64,000 nt of DNA from Deltaproteobacteria bacterium (GCA_016937155.1 JAFGWM010000067.1:35560-99559), one strand, 5' to 3'; positions 1 to 11,395 are shown, counted from the first letter of the stretch. Numbers and translations are program-made. The notes: generated from the letters alone by a model not told the origin.

Positions 1-617
1 TTATCGGGGCTCTTTCAGAAAAGCAGATTGAAATAACATCTGACATTTACACCGCCGGAATTCATCTGCTGACTCTGGTAAATGATCTCATTGCCCTCAG
101 TAAAATTGAAGGTGGAAAGCTTGAACTGGAAGTGAGTCTTTTCCATTTTCAATCAAGTATGAGAGGTGAATTTCAGGTCTGGGAAGAACGTTCTCAGCGT
201 CATAGCCAGACAATGGTTATTAATCAACCCGTCAAACCTTTGTTTCTCAGAGCTGACGAAATTAAAATTCGACAGATCATTTCAGGACTGTTGTCAAATG
301 CAGTAAAGTTCAGCAGAAAAGGCGGAAAAATAACTATTGATATTTCTGAAGAAAATTACTGCTTTGTTTTTACTGTGCGTGATGAGGGCATAGGAATTGA
401 TCAGAAAAATTTTTCTATGATATTTGATCCTTTTCAGCAGGTGACTAATGGTGAAACACTTCCATCAGGAGGAGCTGGACTTGGGCTTACCCTTACCAAA
501 AAGTTTGTTGAACTTCATAAAGGAAACATAGAGCTGGAATCTGAACTTGGTAAAGGAAGTCTTTTTAAGGTAACAATTCCTGATATTATTGTTGAATCTG
601 ATCCAGGCTCTGTATGA
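1..617 (+). CDS. Sensor histidine kinase, C-terminal part (5' end outside window)
   Basis: The reading frame is open from the first full codon at base 3, so the gene begins before the window; 204 residues are visible. They hold the second helix of a HisKA dimerisation domain, ending in the common SKIEGGKLEL-type stretch, and a complete HATPase_c domain: N box (LLSNAVKFS), G1 box (DEGIGID), F box (IFDPFQQ) and G2 box (GAGLGL). The phospho-accepting histidine should lie just upstream and is not visible. There is no receiver domain after the ATPase domain. The family autophosphorylates on His using ATP and passes phosphate to a response regulator; the partner and the signal cannot be told from here. 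Confidence 0.93.
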   Translation, partial: IGALSEKQIEITSDIYTAGIHLLTLVNDLIALSKIEGGKLELEVSLFHFQSSMRGEFQVWEERSQRHSQTMVINQPVKPLFLRADEIKIRQIISGLLSNAVKFSRKGGKITIDISEENYCFVFTVRDEGIGIDQKNFSMIFDPFQQVTNGETLPSGGAGLGLTLTKKFVELHKGNIELESELGKGSLFKVTIPDIIVESDPGSV

Positions 618-760
618 CCTGTCAGGTTCTCAATGGACCTGCTTTACTTTTCCTTAATTTTCTAATTTATTTCATAAAGATAACCTTAATAAGTGCTAAA
701 ATATAAAATTCTGGCAGATCTCTTTAAAGCAAAATGCTGTTGATTTCAAACAATTTTCCA

Positions 761-789
761 TTGCGACAAAATAGCAAGTATGATATAAA
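761..789 (+). promoter_or_regulatory. Candidate sigma70-type promoter for the giant TPR gene
   Basis: TTGCGA (761-766), a 17-base spacer and TATAAA (784-789) lie in the 266-base gap between the histidine kinase and the TPR gene. Transcription would start near 796 and give a leader of about 90 bases. The -10 matches consensus at five of six positions, the -35 at four. The rest of the gap is AT-rich with no other gene seen. A weak hairpin (CAGGT/ACCTG, 623-641) followed by T-rich sequence just after the kinase stop could be its terminator. Confidence 0.4.
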
Positions 790-883
790 TAGCGCTCTTT
801 GAAACTCTTTGATAAATAAGGAGTTCTACAAATCTGGACGTTAGTGCACAACAGATATTGTTGTTTCCATAATGGAGGTTCCC

Positions 884-3800
884 GTGGCAGACTTCAGAGT
901 AGAAGATCTCATTGTAACGCTTGATGAAACCCATGAAGGTGATGTTGCTGAATGGCTTGGAAAAGCCGAAGAATTTGAATCGGAAGGCAACCTGCCTAAA
1001 GCTCTTGATGCGTACAACCGTGCAGTAAGAGCTGCAGATGATTCCCTCGTTATTCCGAGGCTCAAACAGGCTGAAATCTTTTTACAGATGGAAAGATGGA
1101 ATCAGTATGTTGATGCTCTCAATGATGTTTCAAAACGTCTATCTGACGAAATGATCGAAGAAAAAGTGGGACTCCTGAAAATTACTGTTCCTATTCTCAG
1201 GGACAAAATGAACATTGCGCCAAAAGTGCTTGATGCCTATAAGCGTATTCTGGAAATCAAGCCTGATGATGAAGAGTCATTCAACGAACTTGTTGATATG
1301 ATAACATCAATGAAAAGATGGCCGGATCTTGTCAAGCTTTACAATTCAAAACTTGAGACACTCACTGATGAATATGACAAGATTCCTGTTCTCTCAGAAA
1401 TTGCACGCATCTATAACGATGAAATGCACAACAAAAGAGAAGGGGTAAAGGCATATGAAGCACTTCTTGAAGTGGATCCCCACAATGAAAGTGCCATTTC
1501 CAATCTCAAGGAAATGTATGAGCAGGGAAGAGACTATGATAATCTCATAGCACTGTATAAACGAGAAATGGAAACCATATCCGACGGTGATGAACTCCGT
1601 GAAAAATCACTGGAACTTGCTCAGATGGCTTCCACCAGAATAAGAACTCCGGAAACACTGATGGAACTATGGAACAACGTTATTGAAGTTGATCCTGACA
1701 ATCTTGAAGCCATGGAAAATCTTGAGAGTCTCTATGACAGGGCAAAAGATTACGAAAATATGGTTCTGATCAGCGAAAAAATGCTGGAAATTCTTTTTGA
1801 TGACAAAAAGAAAATTGATGTATGTACAAAACTTGCCCCGATTTACCAAGATAAACTTGAAGACAATATAAAAGCTATAAACACATGGAAAATCCTCCTT
1901 GAACTTGATTCTCAGAACCGAAGAGCTCAGGATGCACTGAAAAAACTTCTGGTGGATGTCAAAGCCTGGGATGAACTGGAACTTCTATTCACAGAATGGG
2001 ATAAACTTGAGGAATACATCAGAATTATAAGCAAGGAATCAGATCATCAGGATACAGATGAAGGAAAACTTGATCTTCTTTTCCGCGAAGCTCGTATCTG
2101 GAGAGAAAATCTGGATAAAAGCGACAGGGCTATGAAGGCCTATGAAAAAATACTGAGTGTTGACGATAATAATCTCGAATCAGCTCAGGCTCTCATCGAT
2201 CTTTATATCGAAAGCAACCAGCATAGAAAACTTCCTCAGGTTCTGGAAATCAGAATTAATCATACTGAGGATGAATACACAAAAAGAGAGCGGATGGAGG
2301 AACTTGCAGGGATCTACGAAGAACATTTGAGAGATAAGGATTCCGCATTTACCTGGTATCTGGAGGCCTTCGCTCAGGAACCTCAAAGAGAAGAAAATCG
2401 TCTCAAACTTGAAGATCTTGCTTCAGGTGTAAAAGAGGGATGGAATAAAGTTGTTAAGGCTTATGAAGAAAGTCTTGAAAGCTTTTCAAACCCTGCTGAT
2501 TCACTACCTCTCCTGCAGGTAGTGGCGAAAGCTCAGGAAGAAGAACTCAAGGATTCCGATGCAACACTGCTGACATGCAAAAAAATTCTCGAACTTGATC
2601 CTTCAAACAACTCCGCCTTAGATGGATGTGAGCGTATTTACAGAGAAAAACAAAAATGGGAAGAGCTTCTGGAAATATACTCCCAAAAAATAGAACTCGC
2701 TTTTGAAGAAGAGGAAAAAAAGGATCTTTTCTGGAAAAAAGCTGAAATTTTTGATTCCCTGCTGGAAAAACCAGATGAAGCTATTGACTGTTATCTTGCT
2801 GTTCTGGATTTCATACCCGGTCATATTGAATCTCTTAGCCAGCTTGATGCCCTGTATCTGAGACTTGAAAATTGGCAGGAACTCAGTGATGTCATAGAGA
2901 AAGAACTTGATCTGGCATTTGATGATACCGATGCCCGAGTGAGTCTGAAATTCAGATGGTCCGTAATTCAGGAGTCCCATCTTGAAAATGTGAACGATGC
3001 AGTGGAAGGATATCGTGAAGTACTCGATCTTGAAAATGGTCATGAGGGTGCCAGAGCTAATCTTGAAAAACACCTTTCTGATGAAGATATTTTTATAAAA
3101 AGATCCAGTGCCGATATACTGGAACCCATTTATGAACTTATGGGAGAATTTGAAAATCTAGTCAAAGTTCACGAAATTCAGGCTGAAACAGAAGATGATC
3201 CGGAAAAAACCCTTGAACTGCTTTTGACAATCGGAAAAATATGGGCAGAAAACATTGGTGAACCGGCAAAAGCTTTTGACGCACTCAGTAGAGCATCTGT
3301 ATTCAATCCTGAAAGTCAGGAGGCCCGTTCCAGACTTGAATCTATTTCTGAAATTGAGGATAAATGGGCGGATACATTGGCTGTTTATAAAAAAATTCTT
3401 GAATCAGAGGATTTATCTGATGATGTTAAAAAGGAAATTAGCATAAGAGCTGCTCAGATAGCTTATGAAAAACTGGATCTTGAAGATGATTCGATATCAT
3501 TTTATTCCAGTGCCCTTCTTATTCAGCCTGACAACGAAGAAGTGCTGAATGCTCTTGAGCTTCTTTACGGGCAGAGTGAAAAATGGGAAGAACTTCTTGA
3601 AATTAGCCGCAAACAGCTTGAACTTGCCTTTGAAGTTGATAAAAGGCAGGCTTTGAGATTCAGGTGTGGTGAACTTCTTGATTCCAATCTTGACAGACCA
3701 AAAGAAGCAGTAAGTGTTTATGAAGAAATTCTCGGAGAAGAACATGAGAACCTCACTGCCCTGCATGCTCTTGATGTCCTTTATCAGAAGCTTGAACAGT

Positions 3801-6800
3801 GGAGTGAGCTTGCAGACAATCTCACAAGACAACTGGAGCTGGCTTTTGAGATTGATACTCAAAGTGAACTTCTCAGAAGACTGGCGGTTCTTCAGCATGA
3901 GAAACTTGATGAAACTGTTATTGCAATTGAAACCTGGAAAAAAGCTCTTGATCTGAATAACGAAGATGAATCAGTTATAAAAAGTCTGGAATCACTTCTC
4001 ACCGATGAGGATAACTCATTAAGTGTAGCCAAAATTCTTGAGCCGGTATACAAAGTTCTCGGTAGATGGGAAAATCTTATCCGTACATACGAAATAATGA
4101 AAGCGGCCAGTTTTGATCCTTATGAGCAGATTGAGCTACTTTATCGTATTGCTACAATTTATGAGGACAGTGTAGAAAAACCCGAAAGTGCCTTCGATGC
4201 ATTTTCACGGGCATTCAGAATTGATCCCACAAAAATTGAGACGATTGAGCAACTGGAGAGACTGTCAATGAGCCTTTCCAACTGGGAATCTCTGTTTGAA
4301 CTCTATGAAGAAAAAATTTCCAGTGGAGATGACATTGAAATAGCTCTAAATCTTCAGACCAGAATTGCTCAACTTTTGTCAACTGCAGTTGGGGATATTG
4401 ATAGAGCAGCAAAGGCCTATGAAAAACTTCTGGAGATTAAACCTGATCATATTCCTGCAGTAGATGCACTTGAGCAGCTTTTCCTTGAAAATGGTGATAC
4501 TCAAAAGATGGTTGAAGCCATTCTCAAAAAAGTTGAACTCGTGTACGATCCCGATGAGAAAAAGCAACTGGCGTTCCGTGCAGCTGATATTCAACTGAAT
4601 CAACTCGAGAAAAAAGAAGATGCTATCAGCACCTACAGACTGATTCTTGAGATTGATGATACCGATTTTGATGCACTCCAAAATCTCGAAGCTATTTTTG
4701 TTCAGGACGGAGACTGGGAAAACCTTAAGGACGTTTACGCAAGAAAGGCTGATCTTGCTCCTTCTATGGATGAAAAGAAAAATATGCTTTATATCCTTGG
4801 TCAGGTATATGACGAGGAAATCAAAGATCTGGACAAGGCAATTGAAACATATGAGAGAGTTCTGGATGAAGATCCTGTTGATGATGTTGCACTTCAGAGA
4901 CTTGATAATCTGTATGAGAGAGCCGAGAAATGGCAGGAACTCATCAACATTCTTGAAATAGAAATTCAGAATGCAATGAGTGACGGTGAAGTTGCCTCCA
5001 TAAAACTCAGACTTGGTCAGATTCACGAATTAAAACTTTCAGATGTCTCCACTGCTGTCCCTGTATACGGTGAAGCTCTTTCCCTTGATGACAACAATTC
5101 TGAGATAATAGTTAATATAACAAGGGTTATGAATGGTGGTGAGGCTGATACAGAGATAGAATATTCACCGGAAGATCGTCTTGGTGCCGCAAATCTCCTT
5201 GATACTTATTATTCAAGAGTCATGGAACCGGAAAATCTGGTGAGTGTACTCAATGTTATGGTTGATCAACTGGAGGACAGTTATGAAAAAGTTGTTCAAC
5301 TTCATCGTCTTGTTGAGATCCATGAACTTCAACTTAATAATCATGAAAACGCAAGAAATGACATGGGAAGAGCCATTCTTTTAGACTGGCGCAATGAAAC
5401 AACTCTTTCTGAAATAGAACGTTTGAGTGGAATTGCCGGTGACTGGAACTGGCTGATTGCAAAATATGATGAAGTACTCGGACTTTGTGAAGATGATGAG
5501 GATAGGATTTTCTTCCAGATTCTCATTACCAGAGTTTTTGAAGACGAACTGCAGTTACTTGAAAACGCAACTGCCAGACTGGTCAAAGTTCTGGAAATTG
5601 ATCCCGAGAATGAAAAAGCACTGCGTGGTCTGGACCGTCTTTATGACAAACAGTCCATGTATGATGAACTAACTGAAATTCTTCGTAAAGAAATTGAGAT
5701 TATAAATGATCCAATGGAAATACTTGGGTTCAGAAGCCGACTTGCACAGTTGCTTGTTGATCATCTTCAAAAACCACAGGATGCAGTAATTGCATACAAG
5801 GAATTACTTGAAGAAGCTCCTGACTTTGCAGGAGCAAGGGATGGACTGGAGCAACTCCTTAAAGCCGGTGTTGTTCCTTCAGAAATATATCAGATTCTCG
5901 AACCCTTATACAGGGGTGATTCCGATTGGGAAAGACTTGTAGAAATATCAGAAGTCAATCTCACATTCATTGAAGATGCATTTGAAAGAGTTTCAATGCT
6001 GAAAATCATCTGTGATCTTCATGAAAACTATCTTGCTGATCCTGAAGCCGCTTTCAAGACCTATGCTAGGGCTTTTGCAGAAACAGCAGAAGACATGGAA
6101 GTCAATGAAAGACTTGAAGAACTCGCTATGAGTCTTGCAATGTGGCCTGATCTTACTGTTGTATATCAACAGGGTGCTGAACGCGAAAGAAACTTTGCCC
6201 TGATCAATCCTGATGAGGCTGAAGATCACAACATTCTTTCAATAAACATATGGCTTAAATGCGCAAGAGTTTTTGAAGAAGAGATCCATGATCCGGCAGG
6301 TGCTGAAAATTCAAACCTTCAGGTTCTGGAGATTGATCCTGTAAACTTCACATCTCTTGAAAGTCTCGATAGAATTTATATTGAAAACATGATGTATCCA
6401 GAATTGAGCGGAATTCTTTCCAGAAGAGCCGAGGCCAGTGAAGATGATTATGATCGTGTAAATTTCTATTTCAGACTTGCAAAACTGGAAGAAGAACAAC
6501 TGGGGAACATAGATAAAGCAGTATCAGCTCTTGAACATGTTGTCTCTGTGGAAAATGATAACATAGAGGGGCTTGAGGGCCTGGAAAGATTGCATTTCCA
6601 GAGTGCTAACTGGAAAGATCTCTATCATGTTTATGAGAGAATGACTAAAGCAGTCACCAGCGATGATGAAATCAGTGAAGCGCTGAGTCGAATGGCTAAA
6701 TTATCCAGTGACGGACTTTCAGATCCGGTAAATGCCAAGGGATTATGGCTGAAAGTTCTTGATCTTAGAGGTGAAGATCCACGAGCACTGGGAGAACTTG

Positions 6801-9800
6801 CTGTTTTAGCTGAAAATGATGAGAACTGGGATGCAACTGTCGACTTCCTGGACAGAATCACTCAGGCTTCATACGAAACTTCTGAACAGATCAATGCATA
6901 TCTCAGTCTGGGTCGCGTATGTCTCGAAAAACTTTCTGATCACAGAAGAGCAATGGATGCTTACCTCAATGTTCGCAGTATGGACTCTGTCAACATTGAA
7001 GCGCTTGAAAGACTTGCCTACATTTACAATGAAAGCCAAGCATGGGAAGAACTTGTTGAAGTTCTTGAGGCTCTTGTCAGTGCAGGTAATGAGTCTCTCG
7101 GTACTTTAAAATTAAGAAATCGCTTTGCTCAAATAGGACATATCGAAAAAGAGTACCTCGTTAGAATTGACAGGGCTATAGACGCATGGGAGAGAGTTCT
7201 GTCCATTCAACCTGGAGATAAAGAAGCTCTTGATGCTCTTGAAATTTTATATACTCAGGAAGAAAACTGGGGTAGTACCATCCGTATTCTCGAGGAAAAA
7301 CTCAAGGTTGCTCAGACAATTGATAATCAGAGAGAACTTCTGTTCCTCATTGCCGACATCTGGGAAAACAGAATGTACGGTAAGAGTGAAGCTGCTGATG
7401 CTTACTTCAGAATTCTTGCTCTTGACAAGATTAATACAAGGGCATTTGAAAATATCGAACGCCTTTACAAGGATCTTGAGCTCTGGGATAGACTGTCTGA
7501 GATATATCTCAAACGCTATGAAAATCTTGGCGGAATGGATGAGGATATCCCCGAAAACAACCAGGGTGAAATTGTTTCACTCCTTCAAAGATTAGCTGAG
7601 GTTTATGAGGATAAAAAGCATGATCGTGAGCAGGCTTTTGTTGCATTAAGCACTGCCTTCGATATTGAACCCACAAACAATATTACTGCTGAAAGACTTG
7701 AAAGAATTGCCGGCATTGAAGATAACTGGCAAGAACTTCTTGATATGTATGAAGAAGCAGTTGAACATGAAGATGACAGAAAGGTAAAATGTGATCTTCT
7801 TGTAAAAATGGGTAAGTGGTATGCTGATCAACTGGAGAACCTTGAAAAAGCATCTGAGGTTCTCAAGCAAGCTCTTAAACTTGATCCCAATTATGGCGGT
7901 GTCCATATTGTTCTTGCTGAAGTTCACAAGAAAAATGGCTCAATTGGAGAGTATATTGATGAACTCAAACGTGCTCTGGAGGTTGAAGAGGATCCAACCA
8001 TAAGGTTTAAAGCAGCAAGCGAACTTGCTCATGTTCATGAAAAAGAGTTTGCTGATAATCAGGGAGCTATTCTTTACTACAGAGTCGCCCATGAAAGTTC
8101 TCCCACTGATCCGGTTCCCATTCAGGCCCTTGAAAGACTTCTGGAGTCAACTGAAAAATGGCGTGAACTTATTGATATTATACAGGAGCGCGTAACCGCT
8201 TCCACAAACGAAGAAGAAATAATAGATCTCAAAATTCGTATTGCGGAACTTTATGATGATAGACGTGAAAGTCCCACAAAAGCTATCGAGACTCTGAATG
8301 AAATCCTCGAAATGAGAGAGGATCACCTCCCTGCAATGAGATTCCTCGAAAGACTTTATGATAAAATCGGTGATATGGAGGAATATCTGAGTCTTCTTGA
8401 AAGACAGATGAACTTTGTTACAAACAGCGATGAACGTGTAATGAAATATCATCAGATGGCGGCTGTCTGGGAAGAACATTACGAAAAAGTCGACAAGTCC
8501 ATAGAGTGCTATGAAGCAATCCTCGAAATTAACGATAAGGATGAGCAGGCATATCGAAATCTTGGCAGATACTACAGACAGGAAAAACGCTGGAGTGACT
8601 ATATTGATATTCTCTATCGTCACGTAAACTCAACATTTGATCCATCTGAAAAAGTCAGACTGTACAAGAGTGCAGCTGATGCTCTGGAACGTTATCTTGA
8701 AGAACCGGAAAGAGCAATTGATGCATATCTGGCAATTCTTGATGAAGAGCCCAGAGATGTGGATGCTTTAACCGCTCTTTCAAGACTTTACGAGCAGCAG
8801 GGTAACTGGGAAAGAAGTCTTGACATCAGTCAGCAGCTCGTTGAACTTGTTGACGATGATCAGGTCAAAAAAGAACTCTATTTTAGACTTGGTAAGATAA
8901 GTGAAGAACAGCTTAACGATCATGATGAAGCTGAAAGACTCTATGCTGAAGCCCTTGCAATTGATCCATCTTTTGTTGGTGCTCTCAGAGAACTAAGTAG
9001 AATTTATGAGGATCGCGGAGACTGGATTAAAGCAAGCAGAATGCTTGATACTGCAAAAGAGCATACTGCAAACATTGTTGATAAGGCTCAATATCTGTAT
9101 CAAAGTGGTGTAATTTATTACGATCACCTTGAGGATCCACAAAAAGCTGAAGAACTTTTCTCTGAATGTCTGGAAATTGATCCGGAACATGTTGATGCCG
9201 CACTCAAGTATGTGGATATACTCTGGAAAAATGAAAAATATTCCGAAATGTATTCTCACCTACAGATGCTTGTCAGAAAACTTAAGGCTCAGAACGCAGA
9301 CAGAGATGTGATGGTTCAGATTTATTTCAGATATGGTACTTCCTGCCATAAAATGAATGAACTTGAAAAGGCACTTAAGGCATTCAATGAAGCTTTCATT
9401 CTTGAAAAAAGCTCACTGCCTATTCTTAAGGGTCTTGCAAGTGTTCACTATGCCCTTGAACAATGGGAAGAGGCTTTCTCTAAATTCAAACAGATTCTCG
9501 TACACCTTCAGGGGAGTGATGACACAGATCTTCAGACCGAGATTTACTATAATCTTGGAAACATCAGATTTAAACAGAATGACCTTAGGAGAGCCCAGAA
9601 TCTGTATGACAAAGCCCTTGAAATGAATCATCTTCACAGACCCACCCTTGAAGCGATGGTTGAACTTTATGAAAAAGAACGCAATTTCAAGGCGGCAGCT
9701 GAAGTTAAACAGCAGATTATTGATGCAATGGAATACAGTGAAAAAGTTTCTGCGCTTCTTGATCTCGGAACCTACTTCAGAGAAAAAGTAAAAGATGACA

Positions 9801-11386
9801 AACTGGCAATAGAGGTTCTCTCGAAGGCCCTGGAAATTGATCCGGATAATACCACCATCATCCATGAACTTATTGAACTTTATCAGACCACTGAACAGTG
9901 GAAAAAAGTATCACGTCTGATGATAAAACTTGCCGAGATGGAACAGGATCCTATGATTCGTTCAAAAATCTGGTACGGAGTTGCAGGTATTTATCGTTCC
10001 TACATAAACAGCCTTGATGATGCAATTGATTACTACAACAAGGTTCTGGATGATGATTATACAAATCTGAAGGCATTTTCCTACATTGATAAACTTCTGA
10101 CTCAGAAGAAAGACTGGAAACTTCAGGAAAGATCATATCGCAAAATGATCAAACGCATAATGGAGAACAATCCCTCAAATACAGGTTTGCTTGTAAGTCT
10201 ATGGCATGCTCTTGGCGAAATCTATCGTTCGAGACTTCGTGATATGACCAGTGCCATGGCAGCATTTGAAACTGCAATTGGTTATGATCCAAGTGATATG
10301 AGCAGATTTGAAATTCTAGCTGAACTTTATACTTTATCAGGAAATGACACTTGGCCTAAAGCCATTGAAATGTATCAGGAAATACTCAACAGAAATGCTT
10401 ATCATACTGAAGCACTTAAAAATCTCTATAAACTGTACCTTGATACAAGAGCATACGATAAAGCATGGTGCATTTCATCAATTCTGAATTCACTTCGGCT
10501 TGGTGAGCAGCAGGAACTTGAGTTCTTTCATCAGTACAAACCTGGTGGATTTGTCAAACTTCAGGATAGATACACTGAGGATCTCTGGAATCGTCTGATT
10601 ATATCCCCTTCAGAGGATGTTTATCTCAGACACATCGCTGCTTCTATAAGCGGACCAATATCACTTGCACGTGGCTTGACATTCAAGGCACTGGGAATTA
10701 ACCGCCGTAACAGACAGGAACCTACTGGTGAAGGTCCAATGTTTACGAAAATATTCTTCTATCTTGCTGAAAAGATGGGGGTTGAAGTTCCTGAAATCTA
10801 TCTCCTCACAGATAGGAGAGGTACATTCAATCATTATATCGGTGTTGAAAAAGGACAGCGAATTCCGATAATGACAGTTGGTCTTGATATGCTTCAGGGG
10901 CACATGGAAAAAGATCTCGGTTTCCATATTGCAAAAGAACTTACTTATATGAGACCTGAGCATTATTTACTGAAAAATGTACAGTCTGTGGGTGAATTCA
11001 CAGCTTTCATTCTTGGTGCAATAAGACTTGTAAATCCGACTGTTCAACTTCCGGGTGATGCCAATGTTATCAACCAGACTGCTGCACAGTTAAATGGACT
11101 GCTTCCTCAGGCCAACAAGGAAGCTCTTGCAGGCATAGTATCCAGAATGGTTGCAGCAAATCACCTGCCCAACATCAATGAATACATCAAAGCTGTAGAG
11201 CTTTCTTCCCATAGGGCTGCGATGACCGCTGTTCAGGATCTTGATACTGCACTTACAATAATTCAGTCCGAGCCCATGGTTTCGGGTGGTGGTTCCAATC
11301 AGGATAAAAAAGAAGCCATAATAAGATTCACCACCAGTGAACAGTTCTTCGAACTCAGAAAATATCTTGGTGTTGCAATAGGTTAA
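884..11386 (+). CDS. Giant TPR protein with degenerate M48-peptidase-like C-terminal domain
   Basis: About 3,500 residues. I count 43 recurrences of a unit of about 75-80 residues, two helical hairpins, with the pattern A-x-Y-x-x-(I/V)-L-x-(I/L)-(D/E)-P-(D/x)-N-x-x-A then a conserved W-x-x-L. They fill roughly residues 1-3220. The last 280 or so residues form a different domain in which the zinc-protease HExxH position reads KELTY (around 10932-10947), followed by MRPEH, so it looks like an inactive M48-like fold. No signal peptide or membrane segment is seen. GTG at 884 is preferred over ATG 872 because a GGAGG (874-878) sits five bases before it, inside the first codons of the ATG reading. 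Giant TPR proteins of this build occur in Myxococcota, some linked to gliding motility (AgmK/GltI); a motility role here is only a possibility. Scaffold function is inferred. Confidence 0.9.
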   Translation: MADFRVEDLIVTLDETHEGDVAEWLGKAEEFESEGNLPKALDAYNRAVRAADDSLVIPRLKQAEIFLQMERWNQYVDALNDVSKRLSDEMIEEKVGLLKITVPILRDKMNIAPKVLDAYKRILEIKPDDEESFNELVDMITSMKRWPDLVKLYNSKLETLTDEYDKIPVLSEIARIYNDEMHNKREGVKAYEALLEVDPHNESAISNLKEMYEQGRDYDNLIALYKREMETISDGDELREKSLELAQMASTRIRTPETLMELWNNVIEVDPDNLEAMENLESLYDRAKDYENMVLISEKMLEILFDDKKKIDVCTKLAPIYQDKLEDNIKAINTWKILLELDSQNRRAQDALKKLLVDVKAWDELELLFTEWDKLEEYIRIISKESDHQDTDEGKLDLLFREARIWRENLDKSDRAMKAYEKILSVDDNNLESAQALIDLYIESNQHRKLPQVLEIRINHTEDEYTKRERMEELAGIYEEHLRDKDSAFTWYLEAFAQEPQREENRLKLEDLASGVKEGWNKVVKAYEESLESFSNPADSLPLLQVVAKAQEEELKDSDATLLTCKKILELDPSNNSALDGCERIYREKQKWEELLEIYSQKIELAFEEEEKKDLFWKKAEIFDSLLEKPDEAIDCYLAVLDFIPGHIESLSQLDALYLRLENWQELSDVIEKELDLAFDDTDARVSLKFRWSVIQESHLENVNDAVEGYREVLDLENGHEGARANLEKHLSDEDIFIKRSSADILEPIYELMGEFENLVKVHEIQAETEDDPEKTLELLLTIGKIWAENIGEPAKAFDALSRASVFNPESQEARSRLESISEIEDKWADTLAVYKKILESEDLSDDVKKEISIRAAQIAYEKLDLEDDSISFYSSALLIQPDNEEVLNALELLYGQSEKWEELLEISRKQLELAFEVDKRQALRFRCGELLDSNLDRPKEAVSVYEEILGEEHENLTALHALDVLYQKLEQWSELADNLTRQLELAFEIDTQSELLRRLAVLQHEKLDETVIAIETWKKALDLNNEDESVIKSLESLLTDEDNSLSVAKILEPVYKVLGRWENLIRTYEIMKAASFDPYEQIELLYRIATIYEDSVEKPESAFDAFSRAFRIDPTKIETIEQLERLSMSLSNWESLFELYEEKISSGDDIEIALNLQTRIAQLLSTAVGDIDRAAKAYEKLLEIKPDHIPAVDALEQLFLENGDTQKMVEAILKKVELVYDPDEKKQLAFRAADIQLNQLEKKEDAISTYRLILEIDDTDFDALQNLEAIFVQDGDWENLKDVYARKADLAPSMDEKKNMLYILGQVYDEEIKDLDKAIETYERVLDEDPVDDVALQRLDNLYERAEKWQELINILEIEIQNAMSDGEVASIKLRLGQIHELKLSDVSTAVPVYGEALSLDDNNSEIIVNITRVMNGGEADTEIEYSPEDRLGAANLLDTYYSRVMEPENLVSVLNVMVDQLEDSYEKVVQLHRLVEIHELQLNNHENARNDMGRAILLDWRNETTLSEIERLSGIAGDWNWLIAKYDEVLGLCEDDEDRIFFQILITRVFEDELQLLENATARLVKVLEIDPENEKALRGLDRLYDKQSMYDELTEILRKEIEIINDPMEILGFRSRLAQLLVDHLQKPQDAVIAYKELLEEAPDFAGARDGLEQLLKAGVVPSEIYQILEPLYRGDSDWERLVEISEVNLTFIEDAFERVSMLKIICDLHENYLADPEAAFKTYARAFAETAEDMEVNERLEELAMSLAMWPDLTVVYQQGAERERNFALINPDEAEDHNILSINIWLKCARVFEEEIHDPAGAENSNLQVLEIDPVNFTSLESLDRIYIENMMYPELSGILSRRAEASEDDYDRVNFYFRLAKLEEEQLGNIDKAVSALEHVVSVENDNIEGLEGLERLHFQSANWKDLYHVYERMTKAVTSDDEISEALSRMAKLSSDGLSDPVNAKGLWLKVLDLRGEDPRALGELAVLAENDENWDATVDFLDRITQASYETSEQINAYLSLGRVCLEKLSDHRRAMDAYLNVRSMDSVNIEALERLAYIYNESQAWEELVEVLEALVSAGNESLGTLKLRNRFAQIGHIEKEYLVRIDRAIDAWERVLSIQPGDKEALDALEILYTQEENWGSTIRILEEKLKVAQTIDNQRELLFLIADIWENRMYGKSEAADAYFRILALDKINTRAFENIERLYKDLELWDRLSEIYLKRYENLGGMDEDIPENNQGEIVSLLQRLAEVYEDKKHDREQAFVALSTAFDIEPTNNITAERLERIAGIEDNWQELLDMYEEAVEHEDDRKVKCDLLVKMGKWYADQLENLEKASEVLKQALKLDPNYGGVHIVLAEVHKKNGSIGEYIDELKRALEVEEDPTIRFKAASELAHVHEKEFADNQGAILYYRVAHESSPTDPVPIQALERLLESTEKWRELIDIIQERVTASTNEEEIIDLKIRIAELYDDRRESPTKAIETLNEILEMREDHLPAMRFLERLYDKIGDMEEYLSLLERQMNFVTNSDERVMKYHQMAAVWEEHYEKVDKSIECYEAILEINDKDEQAYRNLGRYYRQEKRWSDYIDILYRHVNSTFDPSEKVRLYKSAADALERYLEEPERAIDAYLAILDEEPRDVDALTALSRLYEQQGNWERSLDISQQLVELVDDDQVKKELYFRLGKISEEQLNDHDEAERLYAEALAIDPSFVGALRELSRIYEDRGDWIKASRMLDTAKEHTANIVDKAQYLYQSGVIYYDHLEDPQKAEELFSECLEIDPEHVDAALKYVDILWKNEKYSEMYSHLQMLVRKLKAQNADRDVMVQIYFRYGTSCHKMNELEKALKAFNEAFILEKSSLPILKGLASVHYALEQWEEAFSKFKQILVHLQGSDDTDLQTEIYYNLGNIRFKQNDLRRAQNLYDKALEMNHLHRPTLEAMVELYEKERNFKAAAEVKQQIIDAMEYSEKVSALLDLGTYFREKVKDDKLAIEVLSKALEIDPDNTTIIHELIELYQTTEQWKKVSRLMIKLAEMEQDPMIRSKIWYGVAGIYRSYINSLDDAIDYYNKVLDDDYTNLKAFSYIDKLLTQKKDWKLQERSYRKMIKRIMENNPSNTGLLVSLWHALGEIYRSRLRDMTSAMAAFETAIGYDPSDMSRFEILAELYTLSGNDTWPKAIEMYQEILNRNAYHTEALKNLYKLYLDTRAYDKAWCISSILNSLRLGEQQELEFFHQYKPGGFVKLQDRYTEDLWNRLIISPSEDVYLRHIAASISGPISLARGLTFKALGINRRNRQEPTGEGPMFTKIFFYLAEKMGVEVPEIYLLTDRRGTFNHYIGVEKGQRIPIMTVGLDMLQGHMEKDLGFHIAKELTYMRPEHYLLKNVQSVGEFTAFILGAIRLVNPTVQLPGDANVINQTAAQLNGLLPQANKEALAGIVSRMVAANHLPNINEYIKAVELSSHRAAMTAVQDLDTALTIIQSEPMVSGGGSNQDKKEAIIRFTTSEQFFELRKYLGVAIG

Positions 11387-11395
11387 GGGTGTATC

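Noticed and set aside
2618..9865. Several long minus-strand open frames inside the giant TPR gene (for example 4379-5026)
   Set aside because: They are antisense shadows of a gene with biased codon use, with Ile/Phe-rich compositions and no family features.
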